Assembly: GCA_900323505.1 (NCBI GenBank)
Contig: OOIN01000002.1
Location: 1,054,001 to 1,118,000, forward strand
Source: Ustilago trichophora
Lineage: Eukaryota > Basidiomycota > Ustilaginomycetes > Ustilaginales > Ustilaginaceae
Direction of reading: 5' to 3'
DNA: 64,000 bases
Made by a program: the position numbers and the translations under genes. Below the pieces are notes generated by a model. The model saw only the letters and a list, made by a program, of their open reading frames with translations. It had not been told where the DNA came from and did not search any database. Below are positions 20,952 through 31,778 of this stretch, piece by piece (position 1 is the first letter of the stretch; each line of letters starts with the position of its first letter).

Positions 20952-23692
20952 ATGTCTTTGACGAATCGTCTCGCAGCCATCCGCACTCGCACTCCATTGC
21001 CTTCCTACACCACCATTAACACTGCTATTCGACGAGCTAGGACGGTTTACAGCCACATCTCGACCCACACCTTGTACACTACAGCAAACGTCGCCAACAT
21101 GCGTGTCAAGAGATTCGATATTCTCAACTTGCCGCTAGTGCCATCTTCGGAGCGACTGACGGTCAATCTGCTCCCAGATCCGGTGACACCGGAGGCTCGG
21201 TCCATTGTCTCGGTGCCAGGCTCTTCGCCTTCCCTGGTGCGCAGATCGCGACCGGTTGGTCAAGGCTCTCACTTCAGCTATCTCTCTACTCTGCCTCTTT
21301 CGTTCCCTTACGACTTTCCTCCTGAGCAGGAGGGCGAGCAATCGCTGGGCGAACGACACCAGAAAGAGCTCGAGCAGAATGATGACAGCGATGCAGAGCT
21401 CACCGAGGAGCAGAAGAAGCAAAAGGTCGAGCAAGCTCACAAGAAGAGAATGCAGGAGGTGGAGCACATGCTGCAGAGGTATGAAGTTCAGCCTTCCGAA
21501 GCAGGAGGCGGTGCATCTGGCGCCGACGATTCCTCAGCCAACAGTGGCCTCACTGGCCATGTTCCTCCTCGTCGTCACCACCAACACTTTCCCTCTGCAC
21601 GACTACTCGGAGTCTCTCCAGCTGCCATTCGAGACTGCCTTCCCCATCTCGATGTCGGTGATGCATTCCAATGGATCCAGAGCAACAACAAGAAAGACGG
21701 TCCAAGCTCGTACAGCTCCGGCCCGATCGCAGATGCCAGTTCAGCCGACGGTGGCTCCCCAGAAGCTACGGCTCGCAAGATCCTCAGCGACTTTGTCTCT
21801 GGCCGAATGATCGGTGCTCGCATTGGAGCATCTTCATACGCGCTCGAAAACGACGAAAACGCCGGCTACGGTACAAAGTACATGCGACTTCGCGAAAAGA
21901 TCATCAAAGGCGAACGGCAGGAAGAATCCTCCGAAGACCGCACATTGCGTCGTCTTGAAGAGCTGGAAAAGAAGCGAGCGTCGGCAGACACGGCCGACTA
22001 TGCCCCTTGGTCTCTGTGCTATGCGGGCCATCAGTTCGGTGTCTGGGCTGGACAGCTTGGCGACGGTCGCGCATTCACGCTTATGGAGACCAAGAATCCG
22101 GAAACAGGCGAAAGATGGGAGGTTCAACTCAAGGGAGCTGGTCGCACACCTTACTCCCGATTCGCCGATGGTCTGGCCACCCTCACCAGCAGCGTTCGAG
22201 AGTATCTCTGCAGTGAAGCTATGGGCACACTTGGCATCCCCACCAGCCGAGCTCTCGCCGTCGTTTCTCTTCCCGAGCTCCACGTCGTCCGCGAACGTCT
22301 CAATGTGGCAGCTATTACCACCCGTCTCTGTCCCTCCTGGCTGCGCATTGGCTCTTTCCAGATCCACAGCTCTCGTGGAGAGTGGGAATCTGTCCGCATC
22401 CTTGGCGAGTACGTTTCGCACGACTTGTTTGGCTTCAAAGACGTCATCAAGGGCGGATCTGTAGGTGACGAAGCCTCACGACCCGTCTGGGTCAGGCGAA
22501 TGGTGGAAGAAGTAGCCACGAGAAACGCTAAAACCATCGGCCTGTGGCAAGTATACGGTTTCATGCACGGCGTAATGAATACGGACAACATCGCACTTAC
22601 GGGACACACCATCGACTATGGTCCGTACGCATTTATGGATCTCTACGATGAGGGGCAGATTTGCAATCATTCTGATGGAGAAGGAAGGTATGCCTATCGT
22701 CTACAGCCTACTATGGGCGTATTTGCGATCCGGGAGCTACTCAACGCTGTCGCACCACTGGTTGGGTTTGAGATCGAGCACAATCGAGCCCCTGCCCCTG
22801 GCGAGCTGCTCAAGGCGACACCTGCCCAGATTGACGAATGGAGAGAGCTCTGTTCGGACGAGTTCTCGGAGCACCTCGAATCTGTCTTCACAAGTACACT
22901 CCTCGAACAGTGGAAGGAGGCCTATCGTGCCCGGCTCGGCCTCAAAACCGCAGAGGGTGACGATAAGAGCGCCATTATCGACCCGCTCTCTGCAGTACTA
23001 TCAGACTTGGATTTCTCGACCACCTTGCGCAGGCTCTGTCAGCTGCCTGCACTACTGAAAGCCCGAGGTGCGGCAGTGGAGGATGAGAAGAATCTCAAAG
23101 AAATTGTCAACGTCTTCCTCGCCGGGGATGCTGGATCAAGCCTCGAACCGTGGTACGACATTGCGGTGCTACCAGAGTATATTCGTTCCCAGAAGGAGGG
23201 TCAGGCACGTACCTGGTTACTCAATTACGCTCGCCGTCTACTGAAGGAAGGCAGGGATGGAGACGAGGTGACACAGGAGATGAAGCGCAAGAATCCTCGC
23301 TTTGTGCTGCGCAACTGGGTAACCAATGAGGTGGCGAAACGGCTCGAGGAAGATAACGATGTTGAGGTGCTGGCGAAAGTTCTTGAGGTAAGTCTCTGCG
23401 CTACCTCCATTGACAAGATGACATGGAGGAGGTTGCTGACCACTGTTTCATAACACTCTCTTTTGGTGCGTGCAGATGGCAACGAGACCGTTCGAAGATT
23501 GGGGTCTGCCTGCGGAAGGCAAGTCTGCTGAAGAGGTTGCTGAGGAAGCTGTAAGTTTGACTTGTCCCGATCCTAGTGCAGAGTCGTTGAAAATTTTGAT
23601 GCTGACGGTTTCGTCGTTTCCTTGTGTGCTTGCAGCGATTGTGCTCCCTTGGCAGGCCGCTTACTGGCAATCTTCCCTCGTGCTCTTCTTAG
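20952..23692 (+). CDS. FMP40: SelO/YdiU family protein AMPylase (3 exons)
   Basis: SelO is a mitochondrial pseudokinase-fold enzyme that transfers AMP to protein Ser/Thr/Tyr and is linked to redox control. Exons are 20952-23387, 23476-23550 and 23636-23692. Introns of 88 and 85 nt both begin GTAAGT and end GCAG, giving 855 aa. The N-terminus is Arg/Ser/Thr-rich without acidic residues for 50 residues, fitting a mitochondrial presequence. Core motifs are YAGHQFGVWAGQLGDGRA, VQLKGAGRTPYSRFADG, and HGVMNTDNIALTGHTIDYGPY, which holds the metal-binding Asn/Asp cluster. The last exon ends in Cys-Ser-Ser-stop, matching the Sec-Ser-Ser tail of animal SelO with Cys for Sec. The region around 180-260 is a low-complexity insert. 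Stop lies 50 bp from the convergent JmjC gene. Confidence 0.93.
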
Positions 23693-23742
23693 TTGACCCC
23701 ATCTTGTAATGTATTCTGTCCTTGCACTTGAGTGGATCTCTA

Positions 23743-25035
23743 TCAATCTCCCGTAGCCTCCAGTATAATCTTGCACCGTTTCGCAGTTTCCAAAATCTTT
23801 TGATCTAACCACCTTGCATCCTCCCTCTTCGCAAAGTCTTCCACCAGTGGTCTCAATCTCTCTCTCACCCATCCATCCTTAGGCCTCGACTCCCTCGCTT
23901 TCGCTGGATGTTTCAGATTGTACACCACCATATCCCAAAACCCAGCCCAAGCCCATCCCGCATCTTGAATTGCTACATCCTGAACCAACCTGTAAAACTC
24001 CTCCTTCCATCCTTCTCCTGTTCCTGATGAACTATTCGAAGAGAGCATCTCTTTTACATCGCATAAGTTCTCCTCCACATGTTGCAGTTCATCCACAATA
24101 GACTGGTAGAGAGAAGGGAGATTGACAGAGTTGCACCAGTTTCGATTGATAGAGATTGCTTCGGTAAGGTTTTCAACTTGATGATACCAATTGGAAGGGA
24201 TGAAGATTGTTTCTCCTTGGGCTTGATCTATGACTTGGATTGTGGTATAGGCTTGGTGGAGGTGCGGATATTCAGTTCTTTCTTGTGCTGAGTGAGAGCG
24301 AGTGGTGATGGTGGAAAGCAGCGTTTGGATGTCGGGGATGAGCTCGGACGTACTAACGTTGGGGAACCTTCGCAAGTGTGGAATGCTTCGTGGGGGGATC
24401 AGATACCACCGTTTGCGACCGATAACGTTGCTACTCCAAGAATAGGATGTATAAACATCGCGATGAAGTAAAGTTTGCGAATTGGTCGTGCCAGCGTATA
24501 CAAATCGAAAGTCGTCCACTTCCTTCCCCTCCTCACCTGAGGGCACGTTGTTCATCCAGTCATCAGCAAAGACTTCGGGCACAGTATACGGTTCGACTGA
24601 TTGACCGGAAAGTTGCTTGATCAGATGCCAGTCTTTGATATAGACATTCTTCACCCTTCCGTCATCAAGCTTGTTCAACTTAAAGTCGGAGATGAGTTTG
24701 ATGGCTGCAGAGATGGTCATCTCAGTTCGTTCCTCTTGGGTCTCTCCATCGGGGGTTGTGCGGGTGATTACTACAGGCGAAGTGTGAGTCGGGTATGCCT
24801 GCTTTAGCGCTGCCCAATTCACAATCTCCTCCTTCTGTCCTGAAGAAGGCAGCAGGGCCCAGGCCTGGTTTTGAACCACAGGCCAATGCGCAATCAGCCC
24901 CGGTGGGAAGATGCATGGTCGATTGGGAAGCAAACAGCGCTCTTGAAATTCGGCGTAGCTCGGTACGTCTTCGAACCTGATCAGGCTCTCGTCGGGACTG
25001 ACTGTCGAGCCCATGCCTAGGTCGAACGCTGTCAT
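23743..25035 (-). CDS. JmjC-domain hydroxylase, JMJD4-like
   Basis: JmjC/cupin-8 2-oxoglutarate oxygenase of 430 aa. The first ATG is at 25033-25035; the frame is open further upstream but only from a TTG. It opens with a PSYAEFQERCLLPNRPCIF segment typical of small JmjC hydroxylases. The HxD metal motif is in TLLHRDVYTSYSWSSNV (His near 190) and the distal His in FIPSNWYHQVENL (near 283), followed by AISINRNWCN. This arrangement matches JMJD4, which in animals hydroxylates a lysine of translation release factor eRF1; that substrate is only an inference here. The gene is convergent with SelO (50 bp apart) and lies 347 bp downstream of the SUMO protease on the same strand. Confidence 0.88.
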   Translation of the reverse strand: MTAFDLGMGSTVSPDESLIRFEDVPSYAEFQERCLLPNRPCIFPPGLIAHWPVVQNQAWALLPSSGQKEEIVNWAALKQAYPTHTSPVVITRTTPDGETQEERTEMTISAAIKLISDFKLNKLDDGRVKNVYIKDWHLIKQLSGQSVEPYTVPEVFADDWMNNVPSGEEGKEVDDFRFVYAGTTNSQTLLHRDVYTSYSWSSNVIGRKRWYLIPPRSIPHLRRFPNVSTSELIPDIQTLLSTITTRSHSAQERTEYPHLHQAYTTIQVIDQAQGETIFIPSNWYHQVENLTEAISINRNWCNSVNLPSLYQSIVDELQHVEENLCDVKEMLSSNSSSGTGEGWKEEFYRLVQDVAIQDAGWAWAGFWDMVVYNLKHPAKARESRPKDGWVRERLRPLVEDFAKREDARWLDQKILETAKRCKIILEATGD

Positions 25036-25382
25036 GGCTGCGAACCGCCGACAACGATGAAGCAAAGATGGTGAAGAATCAGTAGCAAGGTGAACATTGT
25101 TTGTGTGAAAAGTGACACCTCCACAAAATGCAGGATTCTTCTCACTTTTTCTTTACTGTATAGCGGAACTCGGCTCTCGGAACCATCAACCCACATACAA
25201 CAAGACTTCTTCTTCGGCAATGCATATTCTACCATCGTTGGGCACACAAGCTCGTCTCGAATGCAACGGTACCAAAAGTAGAAGTACAATCGCTGTTCTG
25301 AATTAAAAGCAACACTAAAGCAAAATCTGCTGGTGATGATGATGAAGGGGACTTGACACAGTGGCGAGGAGGGTGAAGATCC
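25036..25382. other. Intergenic region upstream of the JmjC gene
   Basis: 347 bp between the JmjC start and the Ulp1 stop, both genes on the minus strand. It must hold the JmjC promoter and the Ulp1 3' end. No element was identified. Confidence 0.55.
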
Positions 25383-28376
25383 TTAATCGAGCAACTGCTT
25401 GGAAACGATCTCATAGGCCATCCTTCTGCGTAGATACGGCATATTTTCTTGGGAAAAGTTCCACTCGTACTCATCATCTTCCTCTTCCTCCTCGCCACCG
25501 TCATCCTCAATGGCGCCGTTGATCTTCAACCGCCCGGCACCCTCATCTAGGCTCTCGCCTTTCCACACGATCACCGGCGCCTCGAGAGGTATCGGTCTAT
25601 GCGGATCTCTCCGGCTAATTTGCTCCAACGTCTGCGCTGCAAACACGCCACAATCGAATCCGTTCTCCTGCTGCGGGCTCTCGTCGCTGAAAAGATCCTT
25701 CCAGCCTCGCAAGTCGATTTCTTTGCCCTTCTTGTCGCGGGCTTCTTCCGCAACGTACGTTCGCATCAGCTCAAAGGCCCGGGCGTTGTACGAGCCGAGA
25801 GAGTCGTAATACTCGAAGCGATGACGGCGCATGTTGATCGCTCCACAGACCCAATGGGCGTTGCCGAGGTTGATGGGGAATAGGATCAGATCTTTCGAGA
25901 AGATATCGATGCGTCGGGTCCAGCGTCTGACGCCGGCATAGCCTTTGTCTTTGAGCAGGTTGTAGAAGAAGGAGGAGAAGAAATGGACTCGCCAAAAGGC
26001 GTCCAGGGATGGATCGTAGGGTCGGGTGGGTTTGCCCTTCCCTTTCTTCTTTGTGACAGACGTGTTGCTGCTGTTGACGGTGGTGGTGTCGGAGGCCGCG
26101 CCGGTCTTTGCAGTAGCCATAGCCTCGCTACGCTGCTTGTCGGCATCATTAGCACGCGTGAGGATGAGCTGGCCGTAAAAGTTGATCACCTCATCGTTGA
26201 GCCATTGACCCGGGCGCAGCTTTTGCAGATCCTTATCATCCACCGAGGCACCCGTCACATCAGCGATCCTACCCCGTTTGCCGAACGCCACACTCGCCGC
26301 TCTATCCTGCTCCTCGCTCAGCTTCCCCGGCAGCTCCTTCCTCCCAAGCACACCTCGCAACTTTCTCAGCCTGGCCCTCTGCTCTCTCGCCAGTCTCTCC
26401 CTTTCTTCCATCTTCGCCTTCGGAAGCGGCAAGATCGCCGTCTGCGCATCGACCTCTCTCTGTCGCATCAGCTTCTTCTGCAACTGGTCGAGGTAGTGTC
26501 CGCCCCGAACCGTTGGATTCTCTCTAGCAACAATTTTGTGGACCTTCTCCGCGTAGCCGGCGAGCTCGTTGAACTGTCTCTTGTTGAAGAGGTGCTTGCG
26601 CTTGGAGGAGCGGAAATGGTTGATTCTCTCGAGGGCGAGTGCGACGCTGCGCTTGAGCGTGACATCGTTGAAGAGCGACACGTCGCGCTTGTGCTGCTTG
26701 AGGAAAATAGGATCTCGTTTGCGGTGCACCGAGCTGACGTTGGAGGTGTTCGAGGCTGAGAGCATGGAGACGTCGCTGCTGAACGAGAAGGAGCGGTCGC
26801 GAGAGAATGATGCCTCGGGATGCTGCGGTGTCGCATTTTGGGGGACATTGCGCCGACTAGGCTGGTGGAATCGCTGTTGACGACCGATGCTGCGAATCTG
26901 CTCTGTGGCAGACGTATCCGCTGTGTCGAACCCATTCTGTGTCGGTGTGATTATGGGTTGACTTGAGCTTTGTGATTCCTGGTGCTGCTGCTTACGCCGC
27001 GCGGCTTGAGTCATAGGTCCAGCGAACGAGTGTCTTGAGCGAGATGCTCGCCAAGGAAGCTTGAGCGAGGCCTGATCAGGGATCGAGGGCAGAGTTGCAT
27101 CTGAATCAAGACGAGGTGTTACATTGACAAGCGAGACGTCATTCTCCTTGTCAGGGTCGTCGTGCCCTGGGTCGCTGTCGTCCGAGTCCGAGACAAGATC
27201 TACGACTTGCGCATCCTTGTCTGCCGGAGAGGCATCATGGAGGGTTGGGACCATGTCAGTCTCGCTGCTGACCTCAGATGCAGGTGTACCGGTTGGATGC
27301 TGATCTTGGATGCCGAGCGAGCCGGACCAGTCAAGAAGGCCTTCGACGCGTTCTCCAACCGTAGCGTTGGCAATCGTTTGGATGTGATCCACGTCGTCAT
27401 CGGTGGGGAGCGGATGCTCGACATCATTGCTGTCCTCATCTCCCGCATGACCAGGCTGCAAATTTGTGACCGACGTTGCGTCCTCAGCAACAGGTTTCTC
27501 CACAGGCCACTCTGGCTCCGTTGCTGGACTCGAATCCGGAGAGTCGGCAGTAGCCTCTTTCTTTTCATCGCCATCTTGAACCTGATGCTTCCCTTCTGCA
27601 ATTGCATTTGACCCAGCTTCGCGGGTTTCTACCTCTAGCTCTGGCTCTTCGTCTGACTTTGATTCTGAGGCTTGCTCAAGTTGTGACGTCTCACGTGATG
27701 TATGGTTGGTGTTGATTGAATCGTGCACTGCATCGTTCGCATCCAGCGGATGGAGTGTCTGAACTGCTTCGCGCGCCATCTCGGTAGTAGCATCAATAGA
27801 CTTGACTGTGTCGGTGTTAGCCGCCGAGTCGACGTACTGAGTTGGAGGGGCGGGGCTGGACGGAGGAGACGTAGGCTGGATTTGAGTCTCCGCAGCCTCC
27901 TCGGATGAACTGCGGGTATCGATGACGGGAGCTGAGTCGATTGAGGGTGAAGAAGACAGGGATATGCGGCCGAGGGGATCTCGTATCGTTCCTTCTTGTG
28001 CCGAAAGGAAAAGCGGGGTATATTTGGAGGACGACGCTTTCGAGGGTGTGAGGTCAAGGAACCCGCCAGCAGTTGATGTTGACATTTCGTCGAGCGGGAA
28101 TGCTGCGGAGGAACCAGTTGGTGACGATTTCGCATCGGATGTGAGCAGAAATTGATCATTCGTTTTTGCATCCGAGTCGAAACGTGGACGTTTGCGAGCG
28201 GAGCCGGAGAAATAGTTCCAAAAGCGCTTCAAGGGCGAGCCGTGCGTTTTTGAATCTGAAGATGACGCAGAAAGACGTGAGGAGCCATAGAGGTGACTAC
28301 CGTTGCTGGAAGACGAGGACGCATTCGACGTTTGTGAAATGGTGTCAAGCGCCTGGCGCCCTCGTTTGAGAGGCAT
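25383..28376 (-). CDS. ULP1: Ulp1/SENP-type SUMO protease
   Basis: C48-family cysteine protease that matures SUMO and removes it from substrates, usually near nuclear pores. From the ATG at 28374-28376 (MPLKRGRQ) it is 997 aa. The first 650 residues are Ser/Asp/Glu-rich and disordered; a coiled, basic helix (about 640-760) precedes the protease. The domain starts at PGQWLNDEVINFYGQL. Catalytic residues are His in GNAHWVCG (near 838), Asp in EYYDSLG (near 856), the oxyanion Gln in SPQQENGFDCG and Cys in the same motif (near 910). The frame is open to an ATG at 28811, but the extra 145 residues look non-coding, contain a GTGAGT...CAG intron-like stretch, and would leave under 40 bp to the divergent neighbour. 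The shorter start is therefore preferred. Confidence 0.9.
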   Translation of the reverse strand: MPLKRGRQALDTISQTSNASSSSSNGSHLYGSSRLSASSSDSKTHGSPLKRFWNYFSGSARKRPRFDSDAKTNDQFLLTSDAKSSPTGSSAAFPLDEMSTSTAGGFLDLTPSKASSSKYTPLFLSAQEGTIRDPLGRISLSSSPSIDSAPVIDTRSSSEEAAETQIQPTSPPSSPAPPTQYVDSAANTDTVKSIDATTEMAREAVQTLHPLDANDAVHDSINTNHTSRETSQLEQASESKSDEEPELEVETREAGSNAIAEGKHQVQDGDEKKEATADSPDSSPATEPEWPVEKPVAEDATSVTNLQPGHAGDEDSNDVEHPLPTDDDVDHIQTIANATVGERVEGLLDWSGSLGIQDQHPTGTPASEVSSETDMVPTLHDASPADKDAQVVDLVSDSDDSDPGHDDPDKENDVSLVNVTPRLDSDATLPSIPDQASLKLPWRASRSRHSFAGPMTQAARRKQQHQESQSSSQPIITPTQNGFDTADTSATEQIRSIGRQQRFHQPSRRNVPQNATPQHPEASFSRDRSFSFSSDVSMLSASNTSNVSSVHRKRDPIFLKQHKRDVSLFNDVTLKRSVALALERINHFRSSKRKHLFNKRQFNELAGYAEKVHKIVARENPTVRGGHYLDQLQKKLMRQREVDAQTAILPLPKAKMEERERLAREQRARLRKLRGVLGRKELPGKLSEEQDRAASVAFGKRGRIADVTGASVDDKDLQKLRPGQWLNDEVINFYGQLILTRANDADKQRSEAMATAKTGAASDTTTVNSSNTSVTKKKGKGKPTRPYDPSLDAFWRVHFFSSFFYNLLKDKGYAGVRRWTRRIDIFSKDLILFPINLGNAHWVCGAINMRRHRFEYYDSLGSYNARAFELMRTYVAEEARDKKGKEIDLRGWKDLFSDESPQQENGFDCGVFAAQTLEQISRRDPHRPIPLEAPVIVWKGESLDEGAGRLKINGAIEDDGGEEEEEDDEYEWNFSQENMPYLRRRMAYEIVSKQLLD

Positions 28377-28850
28377 AACGCGCAGCAACGGTATGTACAG
28401 TGTCGCGGTGGGACAGCAGCCTCGTCTGTCGTCAAAAACACCGTGAAACGCGTTGATATCGATGTCGACGCCGGGATGAAGCTCGTTGCGATATTGCGAT
28501 GTGATTGCAGAGGGTTGGAATTGCGGAATGTAGGTTGGTAATGAATCCGTGGTCTGAGCAAGAAGTGATGAAGAAAGAAGATGTGTACAGATGATGAAGC
28601 ACAAACGCGACTCACAAATGCGGAAGTCGGATTGTGCATTTACTCTGTACTGTACAAACCGCCAAATTCCGCTCATCGTTCCACTCTTTTTGGCTGCAGA
28701 AAAAGACACACAAAAAATTCGGCCACGAAAAGCTGAGAAGTTTTGGAAATGTGGAGGAAACTGAGCCTTGACCATCACTTTGTGTGACATCCTAGTCTTC
28801 TTTTCTACCATCACCTGTCACAATCTCAACGCAGAAAGTCGATCGTGGTC
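28377..28850. other. Divergent intergenic region ULP1/Ecdysoneless homologue
   Basis: 474 bp between the preferred starts. On the minus strand an intron-like segment (GTGAGT donor near 28613, TTGCTCAG acceptor near 28555) may be a 5'-UTR intron of the protease. If spliced it is out of frame with the protease start. Confidence 0.45.
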
Positions 28851-31778
28851 ATGAACGACCATTCACAGCCACCAGACGGTGCACTTCCATTCTCGGACGT
28901 TACCGGGCTCCTTTCCGCCGCAGCAAGCGCAGAAAAGCAACAGGCTCTGGTGGCACGCATCTTCCTTCCTCGACCGTCCGATCCTACCACTTCGGCTTCC
29001 ATCGATCAATTCGCCCATCTCTCCAGCATAGCCAAGGAGCTCAAGCACCTCTTTCGGAAGCACACTCGATCTAGCGACGATCTAGATGGTCGAGACTACA
29101 TCTGGCACAGGGAGCCTCCTAGCATCTCGGTCATCTGTCCCCCTTCACCAGCTCGGGCTTCCACTTCCAAGTCTTTGACACAGCACGCACCGCACATCCT
29201 GTTCCACTTGCGCACCGGTGGAGAATGCATCGAGGACGAATGGTACGCGACTCACCTTCTCATTCGAGCGTCGACACAACTTGCAGAGCACCAGCTATGC
29301 ATCAGCGTCGAAGATGAGGATGGGCAGTTCTTGCTCATCGAAGCAGCTGATCACCTTCCCTATTGGGTCACCCCAGAAGCTGTGACAAATAGAGTATGGA
29401 TCTTTGATGGTCATCTTCATCTCATCCCACCACATCACAAGAGCAACGATGACGACTCAATATCTTCATCAAACGCTGTCGAGCTTGTCACAGACAAGTC
29501 AACCGTCACCAGAGCTTCGGATGATATCGAAGCAGCTGCTTTCGCTCGCGCCTACGAGTTCCCATCTGCAGCTGGACCACACCATCACCGCACTCTAGCC
29601 TATCTTCCGCATCGAGTTGCTCGAGTATTGGCAGCAGATCCACAGCTCATAGCCAACTGCGTCACATCTGTACAGTCTCGCGACATTGTCAGCTCTCGTT
29701 CCGGATCCAGGCTCGTCCACTTTCCTCCGCCGCCACATAATCCAACTGCTTCCACAGCCGGAGACGCTTCTGCAACCACCAATGACAACGACATAGTGCT
29801 AACGCCTGTGCGGCTGACACGCCATCTCTACGCACAATTGCTCTACGATCGCTTCTTCCCACCACGCCAGCTCGGTCCGCGATGGCAAACAGCCGTCGAA
29901 AAATATCGTGCCCGCCTTTATCGCCAGCCTTCGGCTTCAGCGAATCGACCAAAAATTGAAAATGAGGCAGAAATTCAGGTAGAAATGCAGCAAGGTCGAT
30001 GGCACGATCTCGGCGCCAAGATATGGTGCGGTCTGGAAATGGCCTATACAGAGTCGCTTGCTCGTAGGACAAGGACAAAAGCTAGGCCCATGGCCGCGAC
30101 AGAGCCAGCGATCTCAGCAACGGAGCGTGAGCGACTCATCAGTTCGCTCACTAAGCTTGGCTTCTTCCAAGGCGAGATTGAGGGCAGTACAAAGTGGAAG
30201 CAGCTGGAAGCTGAAGCTTTGTCTCAGTACGCAAAAGGATCTACCCGCGCTCTCGACGACAACATGGAGAGGGGGGAGGAAGCTTTGCTATGCGATTCCG
30301 TCGATACCATTCTTCACAACCAAGATCAGCCTTCCTCGACTCTTCTGACAGTGCTACCTTCCGATGCTGCTATGGAAACACTGAAAGCCGCCGAAGACGA
30401 CGATTCATGGCTACAGCTCAACCCGGACGACATCGACAGCATCCTTCAGACCAAAACTTCCTCGGCCTCCACCTCTGGCAATCCAGTCAGCGAGCAAGAC
30501 ACCTTCCATCGGCTCGGAGCTTTCAACAGCAAAATGGAAGATTTTATCAAGACAAAGTCTGGTGTTGATGGCGCACTATTTGAAGACGAGCTCAACGCTG
30601 ACGATATGCTTCTGGATGACGAGGATCTCTTGTTCGAGGATATGGACGAGGATGAGATGGAAGAGAGAGTTCGAACCGAGGTACAGGAGAGAATGCGAAC
30701 CGGCGGGGAAGAAGGAAAGAAGAAGATTGTTGAACGGCTGATTCCTCGGATGTCACAAGACGAATGGACACGCAAACCCAATTCTCAGACGCTACCTTGG
30801 CAGAGTAGCGTTCAGAGAGAAGATTTTGTATCGTCCATCGACCGTATCGCGGCCGAGCGAGCCCTTCCCGGAACCACCAACACCACCAGCGTCACCACCA
30901 CCACATATGGACCTTCAAAAGACCTCACCAGGCAAGACAACGTCTCCCGAGCCCACGCAGAGCTCAAACGTCGCCTAGCATCGCAATACATGCGCGAGAC
31001 CTCCCAGCTTCTCTCCTCCCAAACTCAGCATCGGCGATACGACGGGGCATCCGATTCCGATTCCGAGGAACTAGAAGAAGAAACCTCCCCAGAAGTACGC
31101 AAGGCACGTGCAGCCGAATACGACATTGAGCCAGATGTAGAATCTTCCACTGCTCCACCATTCGGACAGGAGGAGTGGGAGGATATGGGGGAGCAAGAGT
31201 TGATCAAGGACGAAGAGAAGGAGTTGGGAGATCTGTTGGAATACGCCAGGATCAGTTTGGGGCTGACAAAGGAGCAGTATGAGGAGATCTTGGAGGAGAG
31301 GCAGAAGAAGGGGAAATTTGTACCTACGCCGACATTGAGATCTAAACAGAAGGCCGAGGAGCCAGTTAAGTTGGATACCTTCGAAAGCGTCATGGCGGCA
31401 ATGGAGAGCCAATTGCAACATTTGCAATCCACCCAGCGGCACCCGCTTTCCTCCTCATCCACCTCGCCCGCTTCCAAAAAGGACACCAAAACCACAGCAA
31501 CGTCCAGCCACAGCGAAGAAACTCCGACAGCAGAGGATAAAGAACTTCTCTCTCACTTGCTCAAGTCCAACTCGGACCTCCCCGCATCTCTCTTCTCCCA
31601 CCTGGGAGGAAAGGAGGAAGAGATTGCAGCGGAACAGATGGAAGGGTTCTTGCGTAGTTTCCAGGCTCAAACAGGCACGAGTGGACCAGGCAGTGGAACA
31701 GGACCTGTCGAGCTGCTTATGCGTCGGTTTGGTCTCGGCGGTCTGCCCGCCGATCAAGATTCCAATTCACAACACTGA
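28851..31778 (+). CDS. Ecdysoneless/SGT1 family protein
   Basis: Homologue of Ecdysoneless (ECD, also called SGT1 in fungi, PF07093), an essential factor tied to splicing (U5/Prp8) and transcription in other eukaryotes. It is 975 aa; the first ATG is at 28851, two codons after an in-frame GTG. The signature segment runs from about residue 125: CIEDEWYATHLLIRASTQL, then VEDEDGQFLLIEAADHLPYW and NRVWIFDGHLHLIPP, closely like the DEW and EAAD..P.W blocks of ECD. The middle holds a conserved helical region ending near residue 410. Beyond about 500 the protein is strongly acidic and disordered, as in orthologues, with a helical acidic segment near 760-830. No intron seen. Convergent with the ankyrin/DIL gene. 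Confidence 0.92.
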   Translation: MNDHSQPPDGALPFSDVTGLLSAAASAEKQQALVARIFLPRPSDPTTSASIDQFAHLSSIAKELKHLFRKHTRSSDDLDGRDYIWHREPPSISVICPPSPARASTSKSLTQHAPHILFHLRTGGECIEDEWYATHLLIRASTQLAEHQLCISVEDEDGQFLLIEAADHLPYWVTPEAVTNRVWIFDGHLHLIPPHHKSNDDDSISSSNAVELVTDKSTVTRASDDIEAAAFARAYEFPSAAGPHHHRTLAYLPHRVARVLAADPQLIANCVTSVQSRDIVSSRSGSRLVHFPPPPHNPTASTAGDASATTNDNDIVLTPVRLTRHLYAQLLYDRFFPPRQLGPRWQTAVEKYRARLYRQPSASANRPKIENEAEIQVEMQQGRWHDLGAKIWCGLEMAYTESLARRTRTKARPMAATEPAISATERERLISSLTKLGFFQGEIEGSTKWKQLEAEALSQYAKGSTRALDDNMERGEEALLCDSVDTILHNQDQPSSTLLTVLPSDAAMETLKAAEDDDSWLQLNPDDIDSILQTKTSSASTSGNPVSEQDTFHRLGAFNSKMEDFIKTKSGVDGALFEDELNADDMLLDDEDLLFEDMDEDEMEERVRTEVQERMRTGGEEGKKKIVERLIPRMSQDEWTRKPNSQTLPWQSSVQREDFVSSIDRIAAERALPGTTNTTSVTTTTYGPSKDLTRQDNVSRAHAELKRRLASQYMRETSQLLSSQTQHRRYDGASDSDSEELEEETSPEVRKARAAEYDIEPDVESSTAPPFGQEEWEDMGEQELIKDEEKELGDLLEYARISLGLTKEQYEEILEERQKKGKFVPTPTLRSKQKAEEPVKLDTFESVMAAMESQLQHLQSTQRHPLSSSSTSPASKKDTKTTATSSHSEETPTAEDKELLSHLLKSNSDLPASLFSHLGGKEEEIAAEQMEGFLRSFQAQTGTSGPGSGTGPVELLMRRFGLGGLPADQDSNSQH

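Noticed and set aside
28377..28811. N-terminal extension of the SUMO protease
   Set aside because: Would place two divergent start codons under 40 bp apart and includes an intron-like segment; the downstream ATG gives a more typical N-terminus.
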